Program-made: the position numbers and the translations under genes
Notes under the pieces: model-generated
Told to the model about the DNA's origin: nothing
Database searches by the model: none
What the model saw: only the letters and a program-made list of their open reading frames with translations
Assembly (NCBI GenBank): GCA_964023205.1
Contig: OZ026846.1
Span: 36,104,194-36,168,193 of the forward strand
Length of the DNA: 64,000 nucleotides
Direction of reading: 5' to 3'
Origin: Lutraria lutraria
Taxonomy: Eukaryota; Mollusca; Bivalvia; Venerida; Mactridae
Shown: positions 39,601 to 54,600 of the stretch, piece by piece
How positions within the stretch are numbered: position 1 is the stretch's first letter
Layout: every line of letters begins with the position of its first letter

Positions 39601-42600
39601 TACACATAACTGGGATTTACTGTCTCAGGCCCGTGGAATACACATAACTAGGATTTACTGTCTCCGGCCCATGGAATACACATAACCGGGATTTACTGTC
39701 TTAGGCCCGTGGAATACTTACTGTCTCAGGCCCGTGGAATACACATAACCAGGATTTACTGTCTCAGGCCCGTGGAATACACATAACTAGGATTTACTGT
39801 CTCAGGCCTGAGGCCTGTGGAATACACATGGGAAGATCTACAAACCTTCGGTTATCTTACTGGACATCTTCTTCGTATGTAAAATTTGTCTAGTTTCAGT
39901 TGGGTTTCAAACTCACAGCTGTTGTTGGACTAGTGAATCCTAGCCAGAGACCATAACAACTCAGCATGGGAGGCCCCTGAGTATAACAAATCAGTCATAA
40001 ATCTTGTTTTTGGAAATCAGTCATAATCATTGAAGAAAATTGTCTGTAGATAACCTGCAAATTATTCTTGCTGCCTACCATTGATACTGTCAGCATTTGC
40101 CAAAATTTAACACTTTCAATTTTTATGTATTTTTGTCTTGTTTAAAATGATGTGTTTCAATTTATTTGGCAAAAAATGTTCATTTATCTATCAATCCTAT
40201 CACCAATGTGTGAATATTCCCGTAAAACTGTTCTTCAGGATTACTGATACGGCCCTAGCTTACCCGATACTGTCTACTCGCGATGATGAACTGCGAGATA
40301 AGTATCTCCAATTGGTTGTAATATTTCAGTAGATTATTGGAAATTGTGTAAATTGTTCATTATTCAAAGTTTGTTTATTTGCTGTTGAATTTTAATGGCT
40401 ATTGTCTGTAAAAACAACAACGCTGGTGTATTATAGATGTTGAAGAATGGTTCTTACATTGTTTCGATATTTCTGATTTTCCTCAAACTAGGCAATCTTT
40501 TACTGCTTGTTGTTCGTAATGTTGCTTTTTGTCATAAAAACTAATTTCCTAGAACACTGTCTCTTCCATAGGTTCCATGCGTAAATATTTCTATTCACAT
40601 AGACCTCTGATACATAAACAGTGATTACGTTAAAATTCTAGTCAAAGAGTTTTCTTCTTTAATGCTTTTCTTATTACACAGTAAATGTATGGTAGATTTT
40701 TATGTTCCAGAAGTCAGCAGGTGACTGAAAGACACGATAGCGTAGACAGACGTATCTTGAAAGTTTTATTAATTTCATAAACCTCACAAAAAACTACAGT
40801 GTGTGCCTTAGATGGAAAAATTAATATGCTTTTAGAGAGTCAATTTAATTTCTGATTTTCTTATATGTTTGACAAGAATCATAAATACGAATTTCTGTTA
40901 CACCATAATGTAATTTACAGTAGGAGAAAAGCATGGCTATTTTGCAAAATCCTGGAAAATTCCTGTGCATTGCAGATCACATGAATTCTTGTAATAGAAT
41001 TTATGAGGGAAAATGTTATGATGTGGTACAGTTTTTGCTTAGATTTATAGTCAACTAAATTACTGTTTGTTTATTATGAACTCTTGTTTTGTAATGGAGT
41101 TCCGAAAGTGTTCCTGTGATGTTTATATTTTTGCTATTACACAGGGAAGAAGTAGAACTGGATCCATAGCTGTTTGTCTCCTACAGCAAAACTGATTGTA
41201 TTTAAATGAAATACTGTCACTGAACAGGGGTTTTCCTTATTATGTAGTTGTAACCAGTAAAGGGTACCTTACTTTCTGAAAATTTCTTTGAAATCATGCA
41301 ATTTCCCCTAATTCCTTGAAATTTCATTCCCCAAATTCGTTTGAGGCGAGAATTGTTTTTCTCAAAAGAAGATTCAATCTTTCATTTCATCCCATTGTAA
41401 GGGCTAGGAACCATCTTCAGAAACGTAAAGAAAACCCCTGCTGAATAAAAATATTTTCAGAGTATACTTACAATACTGGTTATATCATGTACATAAAGTT
41501 ATTTGTTGGTCATTTGATAGCTTATTGTCAGCAACATATAAAACTTCTGCTTCTAATAAGGCCTTAAAAAGTTACATGCTCATTAAAAATAGGGCAGGAG
41601 GTAGGTTGGGGGTAGGTCACTTGCAAAAGTGTAAAAGTGAGTAATTTGATGAACATAATCAGTTCATGAAAATTTCTCTTGTAAGGACACTGTACTGTCC
41701 AGTTTGCTTACGGATGGTTTGTAATTCTTCCTGGGTGTACTCCTGGCTTCTCCCTCGCTGTAAATCCTTGAAAAGTCACCAAATAATCCTTACTGTTGGG
41801 AAAACATTAAATCCAGAGAAAATAATGAAATAATAAAAACTAGAGAATAATTGTTTTACTCAGGTTAAGTAAGTAAATGGTACCAAAGGGGCACAACTCA
41901 AGATTGACTATGAAAGTCATAATAATTAAAACATGGGACAAGTTGCTAAGAGGTAAAATCTCAGTCATAAATGTTGACTTGTATTGAAATCCTATGTACC
42001 GGTAATGAATACACGTATATCATATAGCATACCTTGGCTGCATTACAACAAATTGCTTGTAAGATATTAACAAAAATGATGTTTTAATCAGAATAAACCC
42101 AAAGCAAATGAATTTTAAGCAATTATATGGCTAAATAATTACTAATTATATTATTAAATTGAATGTATTGTTAATTAAGATATGATGAAATTTTAGTCTA
42201 TTTTTTATAATTTTTCCATTCGCTGAGGAAGCAAATATGAAAAATTATTCCTTATTTTTCATGAACGAAAAAGAAATAATACAAGACATTATGTCTCCAA
42301 TCTTTTTAAAGAATTGAATATTAATTATAAATATTTTATGTAGTTGTGAAAATCTCAATTAACAAAGATATGTTAAATATCTTAAATGCATTAATGAGGT
42401 TCTGTGTTTTGACCCGTAGTTTCTAATTTTGTTCTTAAATTTTATAACATTTTTATGAAACAGAAATCTTCTTAATGACATGTTTAGCTTAGGGTTGTAA
42501 AAAATGACATGACAACCAGTCTCACTAATCAACAGACTGGTTCAAAGTTTTAAAACTTGAGAACCATTGCCCTCATTCTCTGTTTATAAAGACCAAACTT

Positions 42601-45600
42601 CTCCCTTCTGTTGGTGACCTTTGTTTACAGGTTTGACTGTACTATTGTGAATTTGTCAGCTCAATGTTAAAGGTCAAGTTGATAATGGTAAGAATGTAGT
42701 CCAGGAATACTGATAAGGTGAACCAGCCACTGTATATAACAGGCCCTGAGGTTATAAAACCTGAAAGTAGATAGAGCTGAACAATGTTTAAATACATTTT
42801 CTGATCAATGATTCTGTCTGACTAATGTATCAATAATATCATTATTGTCTGATCACAATTAACTTAGAACCATTAAAAGACAAAATATGAGATTTGAGTT
42901 CAGAGATTGATCTCAAGTTTTATAACCTCGGGGCCAGAAATTATTGTTAAAAAAAACAGTGCTAAATCCACTCAAACAGAAACACTGCAAAAATAAACAA
43001 GAAACAATAGTTTGATCTAGAAAATGCCCAACATCTGTTTGTTTATATCAAGTTTTACGCCCCTTTTTAACAGTCATAGTCATATGAGGCGGACAGTACA
43101 CCTAACCATTGTTCTTGGGAAGAACCAGTACTAGACTCCTATTCTCCGTAAGCAACTGTCTACTTTCTCACATAAAGAGACATGGTTGGTAGCGTGGCTT
43201 GAACCCAAGACCCTCTAATAGTGAGAGGTTACAGTGATTTGAAGTCAGCGACCTTAACCACTCGACCACGGAGGCGGGTCCGCCCAAAATTCATGTTGTC
43301 CTATCTGTATATTGTGATCAGAATTCATTATTGACTTGTGTATTCAGAGCTCAACTGGATTCAAAAGATTTTTTTTAATCGATTGCACCAGCTTTAATCC
43401 CTTTTTTTTACCCTTTGCATTTTCCAAGACTTTCCATCATTAAAGTTTGTGCAATATATCATCCTTCCAACAAAATTGAAAAAAGAAAAAAAACATCTTC
43501 TCCTTATTCTACGCTATTCTGTGCTAGTGATGTGCCTAAATCATGGTTTATTGTGTCTGTGAGTCAAAACAAGGATTTAAAAGTTATTCCCCCCATTTAA
43601 TTTACACTTTCATAAGGCGTAATTACACAAAACTTGCCATGACTCTGATGCATTGTGCAGTGGGGAAAAAATAGAAGCTCATTAAAGACGAGTGTAAAAA
43701 TCAATACGGCCTATATTTCCTCTGCACTGCCTGAAAATGTTCTTGTTGTAATGTTTGTGTGTGCATCTCGGAAGCATGTTTGTAGGATGTCTTGATTAAT
43801 TTATGTTCATGAAAATGTACCATAATCTTAACATGGCAGATTGCATGATACCAATGATGAGATAAAACGTTACTTGTAGTGGCGTAATCGTATACGATGG
43901 CACACGTAATGCCAGTAGTAAAATGTGTCACTTTTATATTTATGATTTTTTGTTGTGTCTTTGGATATTTATGACAATTTTTGAAAATTATGACTTGGGA
44001 GTTAAGACAGAAAATATTATTTATTTCCCTTTTTGTGAGAAAAATGAAGGCAAAAATGCTAAATTTTACAGAAAATTTGTTTACTGTCATATCTGTTATT
44101 TTTTATCCTTCTATGAGTTTGCTGGGTTTGTAACATATCCCTAAAACAGTTCTTAATTCAACCCTTACACCTTACACATTTCAGATAGCATAGTTTATTG
44201 TCTCATCCTGTAAGAAATACACCCTGTATCTGTTTTTTACTGATAGTCATTCTGGCTAGCTGTAATCTGTTATTTACTGATGGACATTCTGGCTAGCTGT
44301 AATCTATTATTTACTGATGGACATTCTGGCTAACTGTAATCTGTTATTTACTGATGGACATTCTGGCTAACTGTTATCTATTATTTACTGATGGACATTC
44401 TGGCTAGCTGTAATCTATTATTTACTGATGGACATTCTGGCTAACTGTTACTATTATTTACTGATGGACATTCTGGCTAGCTGTAATCTATTATTTACTG
44501 ATGGACATTCTGGCTAGCTGTAATCTGTTATTTACTGATGGACATTCTGGCTAACTGTTATCTATTATTTACTGATGGACATTCTGGCTAGCTGTAATCT
44601 ATTATTTACTGATGGACATTCTGGCTAACTGTTACTATTATTTACTGATGGACATTCTGGCTAGCTGTTATCTATTATTTACTGATGGACATTCTGGCTA
44701 GCTGTAATCTGTTATTTACTGATGGACATTCTGGCTAACTGTTATCTATTATTTACTGATGGACATTCTGGCTAGCTGTAATCTATTATTTACTGATGGA
44801 CATTCTGGCTAACTGTTACTATTATTTACTGATGGACATTCTGGCTAGCTGTTATCTATTATTTACTGATGGACATTCTGGCTAGCTGTAATCTGTTATT
44901 TACTGATGGACATTCTGGCTAGCTGTAATCTATTATTTACTGATGGACATTCTGGCTAGCTGTAATCTGTTATTTACTGATGGACATTCTGGCTAGCTGT
45001 AATCTATTATTTACTGATGGACATTCTGGCTAACTGTTATCTATTATTTACTGATGGACATTCTGGCTAACTGTTATCTATTATTTACTGATGGACATTC
45101 TGGCTAGCTGTAATCTATTATTTACTGATGGACATTCTGGCTAGCTGTTATCTATTATTTACTGATGGACATTCTGGCTAGATGTTATCTATTATTTACT
45201 GATGGACATTCTGGCTAGCTGTTATCTATTATTTACTGATGGACATTCTGGCTAGCTGTTATCTATTATTTACTGATGGACATTCTGGCTAGCTGTTATC
45301 TATTATTTACTGATGGACATTCTGGCTAGCTGTAACTGTCTGTCAAAAAGCTTGTTTGAAATCAATACTTCTTGATGATATTTTATGGAAAATGTTATCA
45401 ATACATCTTAGTATTGATAGTCAGTCTTCTCAGTTTAGTTATTACTTACATAGTTATGGCCCCTTTATGTATATCTATAAATGAACAGAAAAGGGAAATC
45501 ATTATGAAGGGGTATTGGGATTCAACATTAAGCTACTCTACTGTTTTGTATAACCTGCTTAGAATTTTACGGGGGGGGGTTTTTTGTGCTAAAAATTTAA

Positions 45601-48600
45601 TTTATGAAACAATCAGAAACATTCCATTGGTAATGTGTTTTATTGCTCACATTAGTTATGATTTTGGTGGGTCTTTTTTGCATTTCAATTTTATACTTTG
45701 TGTTTTAAATTCTATTTCTGTCAATTATAAACTGTCAAAATTTGGATTTAACAATCGCGCTGTAAACACTCTAACTCTGGTTTATAACATGCTGAGCAAT
45801 TTAAGCAACATGCTTTATTGTCTGACATCTCCGATTCCGTTTCTTTTCAATCATACGCTATTATGAATTTAATTGATAGATTGTTATTTATTTTTTCTTG
45901 CATTTTCGAGTGTAGGGGTTTGTTAATCATAAAACATTGATATGATGCTGATACCTTCCAATCAATATGAAAAGAACTTAATTTGTTATATGTATACAGA
46001 AAATATTACATCTTGTTTCACAATTTTGGGACAATGGCCTTTCTTAAGAAATATATGTACAGCAACATAATTAAAATAAGGGACAGGAACCCCCTTTTCA
46101 GACTGGTTTACTATATTTCCTCTAGATTTTAGAGTCAGGTTTAGGGGTGCTTGACAAAAAAATCATGGTTGTTAGGTCTAACAATTTTTGTTCCTAAAAT
46201 AATTCTAAGCATACATTTCATACCTTGGAAGTATAATTTGTTCCAAAATATGTTCCATACAGTTTTTCTGCTTAATGAGAGCACCTGTTTGTTAAGATCT
46301 TTTATGTCCAGAAGGTCATCTTCATACTCAGCTTTCATTGTGTATATCCTGTCTGTTTATTTAGACGTAACATTTCTTATTGTGACAATCCAAGCTGTAC
46401 CATATATTTTAACAATGCCTGATTTTTCATGTGTGTGATATTTCACAGATATCCTAGGTTGGATGCAATTCACCATTGGTCCAAATAGTCGCAATTGGCC
46501 CATAATCCTTCTCTCGGATCAATCAGCGATGTGGGCTTTTTCGCAGACTTCTGGGCATTTAAATGCCAGAGGGGCTGAAAAATACCCATGATAAACGTAT
46601 GTATGTAATGATTCCTCTGCTTGGTTTATTTCAATGGCTTATCCAATCAAAACAGCTCATTCATGATCATTCCATAATGGTGTCTTCCAGCTTCAACAAT
46701 AAGGAATTCAACTACTAGATGACACCAAACCCCTTACTGATATATTCCATGGGTCCTCTTGGCTTCAATCTCGATCACATTGCTCTCTGTGATACTGGTA
46801 AGTCACATCTGTGATATTCATAAAAATTTGACTTAGAATATTGGCCACAATTCCTCTCTTATAACATTTTCTTTGTATGAATAGTTTGAACTATTCAATT
46901 TTAACAGTATGTGTCTATCTAACTGTCAGAGAAAAAATGTCTGTATGATATATATGGTGACACATGCTATGTTTATTGTCTAGAAGAATTGAACATGATT
47001 TGTGTCTTGTTACTTCATTTCCGTATGACAGTATGTAAAAGACTAACTCACTGTTTACTGACAAGTTCATTTAATTTCAAATTTAAGTCAAATTACTGCC
47101 TGACATCTCGTGATCTTGTTATCTTGACATCTGAAGATGTCGGAATTCAGATAAATCTTACAATTTTGCCTGGTGCTGTCTCGGGACTCATAGATAATTT
47201 AAAAAGATTAGTACGCGGAGAATAGTGCTTATGTTCAAAATAAATTTCTTTTTCTGTCGGAACAGTTTCAATGAAAACGCTTATTAAATAAGATCTATTT
47301 ATCAATAGATTGACTTTAAAAATGTGTATTAAACAGAGACATAGGCTGTTATGGTAAGTCTCAGAGACATAGGCTGATATGGTAAGTCTCGGAAAATGAT
47401 TTGTTCAGAAAAAAACTATTTGCCTGATGGATGGATAGAGTGAACTAATGGCATGAAATGGAGTCCTGATAATAAATGTATTCAGTTTTGTCTTGATAAA
47501 TCTCAAACTGTATTTATTGTGATGGTAAATACGAAAAAAATGCTTCCAAGTATTTAGAGTTGGAGTCTGGTATCTAAAGGTACTTCCTATAAGAATGAAT
47601 TATGGGTAATTGTTGTCATTAATTTTATTTGATTTTCTATTATGCTCTAAAGGGCAAATGGTTTTCAACAGTTATATGACTCACATAAAGCATGTAAATT
47701 GTAGACATTTGATTTGGAGGGGGGGGGGAGCAGAGCTTATTTCTGCCCAATTCTGTTTGACAGAAAAAAATAGAAATGGATTTGCATTTCATTTTGTTAA
47801 GATATTAATTTTTAAACGATACTTCATGTACATGTATATGACTAAGAATAGAAATGTATAGATAAGCACCCTAGATCTATTAAAATTGAATTATGTACAT
47901 GAGTGTTTGTTTTGAAAAGTGTAATTATAAGAAATTCTTTACTTCAAACAGTGTTGTCCAACAATGACTGTGTAAAAGAGTAAATAAAAATATTCAATAA
48001 TTTGTTCTCCATTCAACAATGGGTCATATCCTTTCTGTGTGCTTTCTCTGTAACTGATGCTAATAATGTATTTCTTCTTAATTCAAACATTTTCTTAAGA
48101 TCTAGAGTACTATGGGAACACGCATGGTGGGTGGGGGGGGGCGTCAACAACGGTGTCCGCTCTCTTAATTCAAACAGTTTTATTCAGATCCTCATCAAAC
48201 TTGGTGGAAAAGTATATGGACATGTAATCTCACTCAGGTTCGATTACAAGTCCAATCAGGCCAGGCACTTCTGAGTTATGCCCCTAGACACTTTGAAAAA
48301 AGAAATTTTTACGGGCATATTTTGTGACCTGGCATTCTTGTTTAAATTTTAACTTAAAATATAACTAACACTAACAATTGACCTTGCCTTTCAAGGGTCA
48401 AGGCCATACAGCTCAAAATCTTATTTTTTGCATTTTACTTGCTAAATGATCAGATATTGAGGGGAAAATATCTGTACTTTTTGTTGTTCTTCTTCTTAAT
48501 AATAAGCATTTTATGCACATGATATTTCCCAAATTGTACTTATAGAGATTATTGAACACATTGCTTTGTTGGCATCCAACTCGATTTGTTCTACTAACCC

Positions 48601-51600
48601 AATAACAAAAATAAGTGTTCAACATAAAACAAGTAGATTATTACATCCTTTCATGATGATACAGAAGTCTTCAACAAACTTCATTTATCTACGAGATAAA
48701 ACGAATCAACAGCATTATAACCCATTCACAATTTCTCCTATATATTTAAAGAGACTTGTTGCATGATATTGTAACCCAAGGCAAACACCTAATTTACTTA
48801 AAGCTATAGATTTTCTGACATTCTTCATCAATCCTTCTCATTACAATGCCAGCCTTGTCATGGTTTTAAATTGAAGTTGTGTAAAAAATTGAATTTATCG
48901 CTTGATAGGCAAAGTTGTATCATTTCTTATATTGGATGGCAGCTAATTTGAAAAATGTTTCCTTGAAATGTTACTGCATTTTGAATTCGAATGACAGGAA
49001 GAAATTACGTGGTTCATTTGAAATATTCAATGTAATTACATTCAGAAGGTGAATACCAGAAGACAGAAATGAAGTTGAAATTTTGTGATGAGAAATATAA
49101 TTAAATGGTTTACTTGGCAAGTAGACTTTAATATCCAGAAAAAAATGGCTGTTTCTTTTACAAAGTTGGTAGCTTCCGTTTATTCTACTCACTTTGATAT
49201 GGAAGCGAGTAAAACTGATAGAAATTGCAAAGTTGCTTACCTGTTCAAAATTTTTCTGCGAGTTTTGTTGTGATTTTTATCTTGAAATTTGATTTACTGA
49301 GGAAAAATTGATCTGTCCTTTTGTAAATTGGTAGCATTTTTGGTATACAGTAAAACCTCGATTATCCGAACACTGATTATTCGAATACCCGGTATTATCC
49401 GAATAAAATCTACGGTCCCGATTACGTCTCTATATATTTCAACTGCAACGAACCCCGGTAATACGAATCGGATTTTACGAATACCTGGTGTAATCCGAAT
49501 ACATTATTTGGTCCCTAAAGTTACGAATGCGCGTATTTTCACACCTATTATTCGAAATCGTCAATTGATAACAATGGCCGATTGAGAATCAAATGCTGTG
49601 TGACAAACAATGTGTAACATCAATTATACACGAAGCGTGTCAACAGTTTAATTATCGTTAAGTTGACCATATTGTTTGTTACGATTTTATACTAATCGCG
49701 ACGAATATTTCACTATGATCTCGGGTATAATAAGTGTACGTACCTGGTGATCTGTATGAAATTATTTGCATTTCAGCGTCTTTCAAAATTTAAAAACTGA
49801 TTTGAACACAATTAAACAAAACTAACTAGAATATGATGATTTAGTGAAAAAATGTTCCAAACATAAAAACATTACATCTTCGATTCTTTTAATTGTTTGA
49901 GAATGTAACAATAGCGATGCGTAGTCGATCGTTAGTAAGTGAAGTGAGAATGACATATTATCGTGTCGGATTGTGTTCTGCATAAACCATAAATGCGCGG
50001 GTATTTATTAAACAATTATTATTGTTTCATTTGTTAACTCATATACATTCATAAAACAAGGATAAACCAATAACAAGTGTTTGTTATACGTTTTATTTTA
50101 TTCTTATTATCAGTCAAGTAACGTCATGTTTGCATACAAGATTTAACTCCCTTGCAAAATACGGACTATACGGAATTTATCATTTCCAAGTACATCATAC
50201 TGAAATGGATTATTCGAAACCATGGATTATCCGAATGATTTTTCAGGGCCCAACGACATTCGAATAATCAGGGTTTAACTGTAACTGTCATGCGTCAAAA
50301 TGTTTAGATATATATTGATGTACAAGAGCATTTTGTTTTGATCTAGAATGCTAATGAATGATTACCTATTGATATGCAGTTAAACCTGTGTTCACCTCTG
50401 AACAAAGTTCACCCTTTGAATAAAGGCCATTCTATTAAAAAGTGTCTGATTATTAAGAACAAAATTACCTCCAAATAATGACCACCTGTCAATAAAGGCT
50501 ATCACGGCAGGTTAAACCCTTCCATGAAAATTTGACAGTAACGTTGATTTTTTTCAACATGTGAAGAAGTTGCTGGGTCCTTGTGTAAGAGTAAGTTAGT
50601 ACTGGTTAGAATACCGTCCAGGGTAAGTTAGTACTGGTTAGAATACCGTCCAGGGTAAGTTAGTACTGGTTAGAATACAGGGTAAGTTAGTACTGGTTAG
50701 AATACCGTCCAGGGTAAGTTAGTACTGGTTAGAATATCGTCCAGGGTAAGTTAGTACTGGTTAGAATACAGGGTAAGTTAGTACTGGTTAGAATACCGTC
50801 CAGGGTAAGTTAGTACTGGTTAGAATACCGTCCAGGGTAAGTTAGTACTGGTTAGAATACAGGGTAAGTTAGTACTGGTTAGAATACAGGGTAAGTTAGT
50901 ACTGGTTAGAATACAGGGTAAGTTAGTACTGGTTAGAATACAGGGTAAGTTAGTACTGGTTAGAATACAGGGTAAGTTAGTACTGGTTAGAATACAGGGT
51001 AAGTTAGTACTGGTTAGAATACCGTAGAAAGTAGATCGGTAAATGTCGATCCAAAACAACAACACGCACATACTAATTTTCATTTATCCATCATTAATGT
51101 GCTAAGCTGAACAGATCAACCACAAACAGGCACATATTGTGCAAAGTAAGGGTAAGACCAGCTACAATCTATGCCTCGCGGCATTGTCATCGTTAGAGGT
51201 GAGAAGTTGGTGATGCAAATCGCAATCGGGATTAACAATCATATCTGACACGCACGACTTCCGCAGGCGGTTGTTTTTTACCTTTACAACTGATTATTGA
51301 ATGATTTCACACCCTCAGCAAAATGTCCGAGGTCACGTTGCTGCTTACAAAACAATGTTTTCATCAAAGAAAATATTGAGAAAAATCGTGCCAAAATTAT
51401 TTTTTTTATGCAGTTGGCGCTGGCCAGCGTGAGCCCTGCTGGAAAACTTGTTAGGTGAATCGACCACAGTATATAACCAAAAAAATTATGAAAAACAGTA
51501 TCAAACCCAAATTAATAATTGAATATGAACGATTTCAATCAGACAAAATATTATATTCAATGTTTGTTTTGTAATATTTTTATTTGTTCTTTTTTCAGGT

Positions 51601-54600
51601 ATGCTTTCCTCTTATTGATAAATTTGTTGAGGATCAAACATTGACGACCTTTGGCGACCTTGTCAATGCAGTAGATGTGATCGCAGCCATGGAGAATGCT
51701 GTACTGCAGGTAATATTACATGGGCTTCTCTTATCATCTGCAACCATATGCATTATGCATCATGATAAAGTGTAATCTTATTTGAATTTCAATGCTTCAA
51801 CTATCTTTAAATTTATAATGTGACCAATTAGATAAATTATTTTGGTCTGAAAGCTGATGTTTAACCTTATCATTTTTAGCTCACCAGAGCACAAAGTGCT
51901 CATGGTGAGCTATTGTGATCGCGTGATGTCCCCTCGTCCGTGTGTGCGTTTGTGCATCAACAATTTCTTTAAACAACATCTCCTTCTTAACCAGTTGGCC
52001 AATTTCAAAGAAACTTTACATGGATGTTCCTTGCATGAAGCTCTACCAAAGTTGTTAAAAAAAATTAATTTCATTAAAAACTCTGGTTGCCATGGCAACC
52101 AGTAGGAAAAACTTTAAAAATCTTCTTGTCCAAACCACTGGGCCTAGAGCTTAGATATTTAGTATGTATCATTGTCTAGTGGACCTCTACCACGTTTGTT
52201 CAAATTATTGTCCTAGGGTCAAAATTGGCCCCGCCCCAGGGGGCACTTGATTTTATATAGACTTATATAGGGAAAATTAAAAAATCTTCTTATCAGAAAC
52301 TACAATGCCTAGAGCTTAGATATTTGGTATGTAGCATTGTCTAGTGGACCTCTTCCAAGTTTGTTCAAATTATTGTCCTAGGGTCAAAATTGGTCCCGCC
52401 CCAGGGGTCAGTTGATTTTACATAGACTTATATTGGGAAATCTTAAAAATCTTCTTGTCAGAAATTATTATGCCTAGAGTTTAGATATTTGGTGTATAGG
52501 ATTATCTAGTAGACCTCTACCAAGTTTGTTCAAATTATTGCCTTAGGGTCAAAATTGGCCCTGCCCCAGGGGTCACTAGATTCATATAGGCTTATATATA
52601 GGAAAATTTAAAAAATCATCTTTGCCGAAACCACAATGCCTATATCCTAGATATTTTGTATGTAGCATTATTTAGTTGACCTCTAACAAGTTTGTTCAAA
52701 TTAATGCCCTAGGGTCAAAATTGGCCCTGCCCTGGGGTTTCCTCTAATCTATTTAAGAAAATTAAAAAAATCTTCTCCGAAATCACAAGACCTAGAGCTA
52801 AGATATTTGGTATGTAGCATTGTCTAGCTGACCTCTACCAAGTCTGTTAAAAGTATGGCCCCAGGGTGAAAATAAGCCGCGCCTCGGGGTTCACATGATT
52901 AATATAGGATTATATAGGAAAACAAGAAAATCTTCTTGTCCAAAACCTTAAGGCCTAGAGCTTACATTTTTTGTATGTAGCATTGTCTGGTGGACATCTA
53001 CCAAGTTTCTTCAAATTATTGCCACAGGGGCAAAATTAGCCCCACCCCCGGGTCACTTAATTTTACAAAGGCTCATGATAATTTTTCCCTAAAAGTCTTT
53101 TTATCTGGTGAGCGATACAGGGCCATCATGGCCCTCTTGTTTCGTGATCTAGGTATATTTGTGTATAAACTTTCTTCATAACCTTGAGCCTAAAGCCCTA
53201 GATCCAAGTTTCAAATCTCAAACCTTTGGTTCGTCGGTTTTAAGATGTGTGTGTACAATTAATAATGTATAGAAAAGTTATACTCTGAACACACTATTTG
53301 AATTGAATCTCAATTTTATTAAATGACCCACAGTAGGAAGCGGTTGGTCGTCTATAAAGCATATCATCCAGCGTGTAATAACTATATTTTATGATTTATA
53401 CTTCCGTAGTTGCGTGAACATTTTTTTCAACAAATGCTGGCGCTGTGACATTCCTGCAATGACATGGCCTTGGCCAAGAGCAACACATGCTCATGTAGAG
53501 GGGAAGAGTTATTAACAAAATTTCATAATTGCATGCTGATATCACAAAATTTCACACGCCGCTACATTCATTAGAGAGTAATTGCATTCATTAAAGAACA
53601 ATAATTAATTGAAAGCGGTCCTGTACTTTATTTGAAATTTAATAAAATTGTGTTGCTCCGTAGCTCATTAAACTGTTACATGTAGCCCCCTAGTGCTGCG
53701 GGTTTTTTATTTTTATTTTGTCATCGTCCATCTTGGAACATCTTAGAAAAAATTTTCACATCTGTTTAAAAAATAAACATAGTGTAAGTCATTCTTAAAA
53801 AATATTCTGTTTTGAGTAACACAAAAAAACACATAACCTGACTTTTTGGCCTCTTATGCAAAGAACTTTCTCATTCATTAAAAAGTACTGTAGCATTCTG
53901 ACATGCGTTTTGGGTTCAATACAAAAAATGCATGGTCAAATTAATAATTCCTACCTACCTACCCACAGAATATTATCTGTGTAGGGTTGCCACAAACAAA
54001 CATCTCTTTAAGAATGGCAAAACATGTATGCATGGACTTCAATTTCTCTTTGTGCATTTGTCAAGTTACTCAGTAAATACTCGAGTAAAAGATATGAAAA
54101 TGACGTACATGTACAAACATATCTTACTGAATCCTAATAAAGGATTTTAAAAGATATCTTAATACTTTGTACTCACTGTTTGGACTTTAAGGCGTAATAA
54201 GTTTGTCACATTACTAAGCACAAAATGAAAGAAATTTTATTCTTTCAATTTTGATAGTGTTCCCATCTCTTGGAGTTCATTAAATCTGTGATTATGTGAT
54301 CAATTTGTTAATCATGTAACTCTGAATAGGGGCAATAAAAACAATTAAGAGATTAGACCACATGTGGATTTTTTTTGGGGGGGGGGTCACTTATATAGTA
54401 GCTGTTCAATGTCTTTAAGGAAATCTTAGGTGTACATGGGGATGGGGTTAGTCAATTCTCATCAAATACTTGTGTATGATGGTGTATTGCAATTGCCAGT
54501 AAAATTACTCATATCCATTCAATTATTCTATTTTAAGAATGATTCAAGGTCATAACCCTAAAATACAGTCAAACCTGTGTTAGCAGCCACCTCTGAAGAA

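Noticed and set aside
43701..44090. 129-codon minus-strand frame
   Set aside because: No recognisable motif, ordinary AT-rich composition and no splice context; compatible with chance.
50820..51083. Minus-strand frame with repeated ILTSTNLPC
   Set aside because: By-product of the 27-bp minisatellite.
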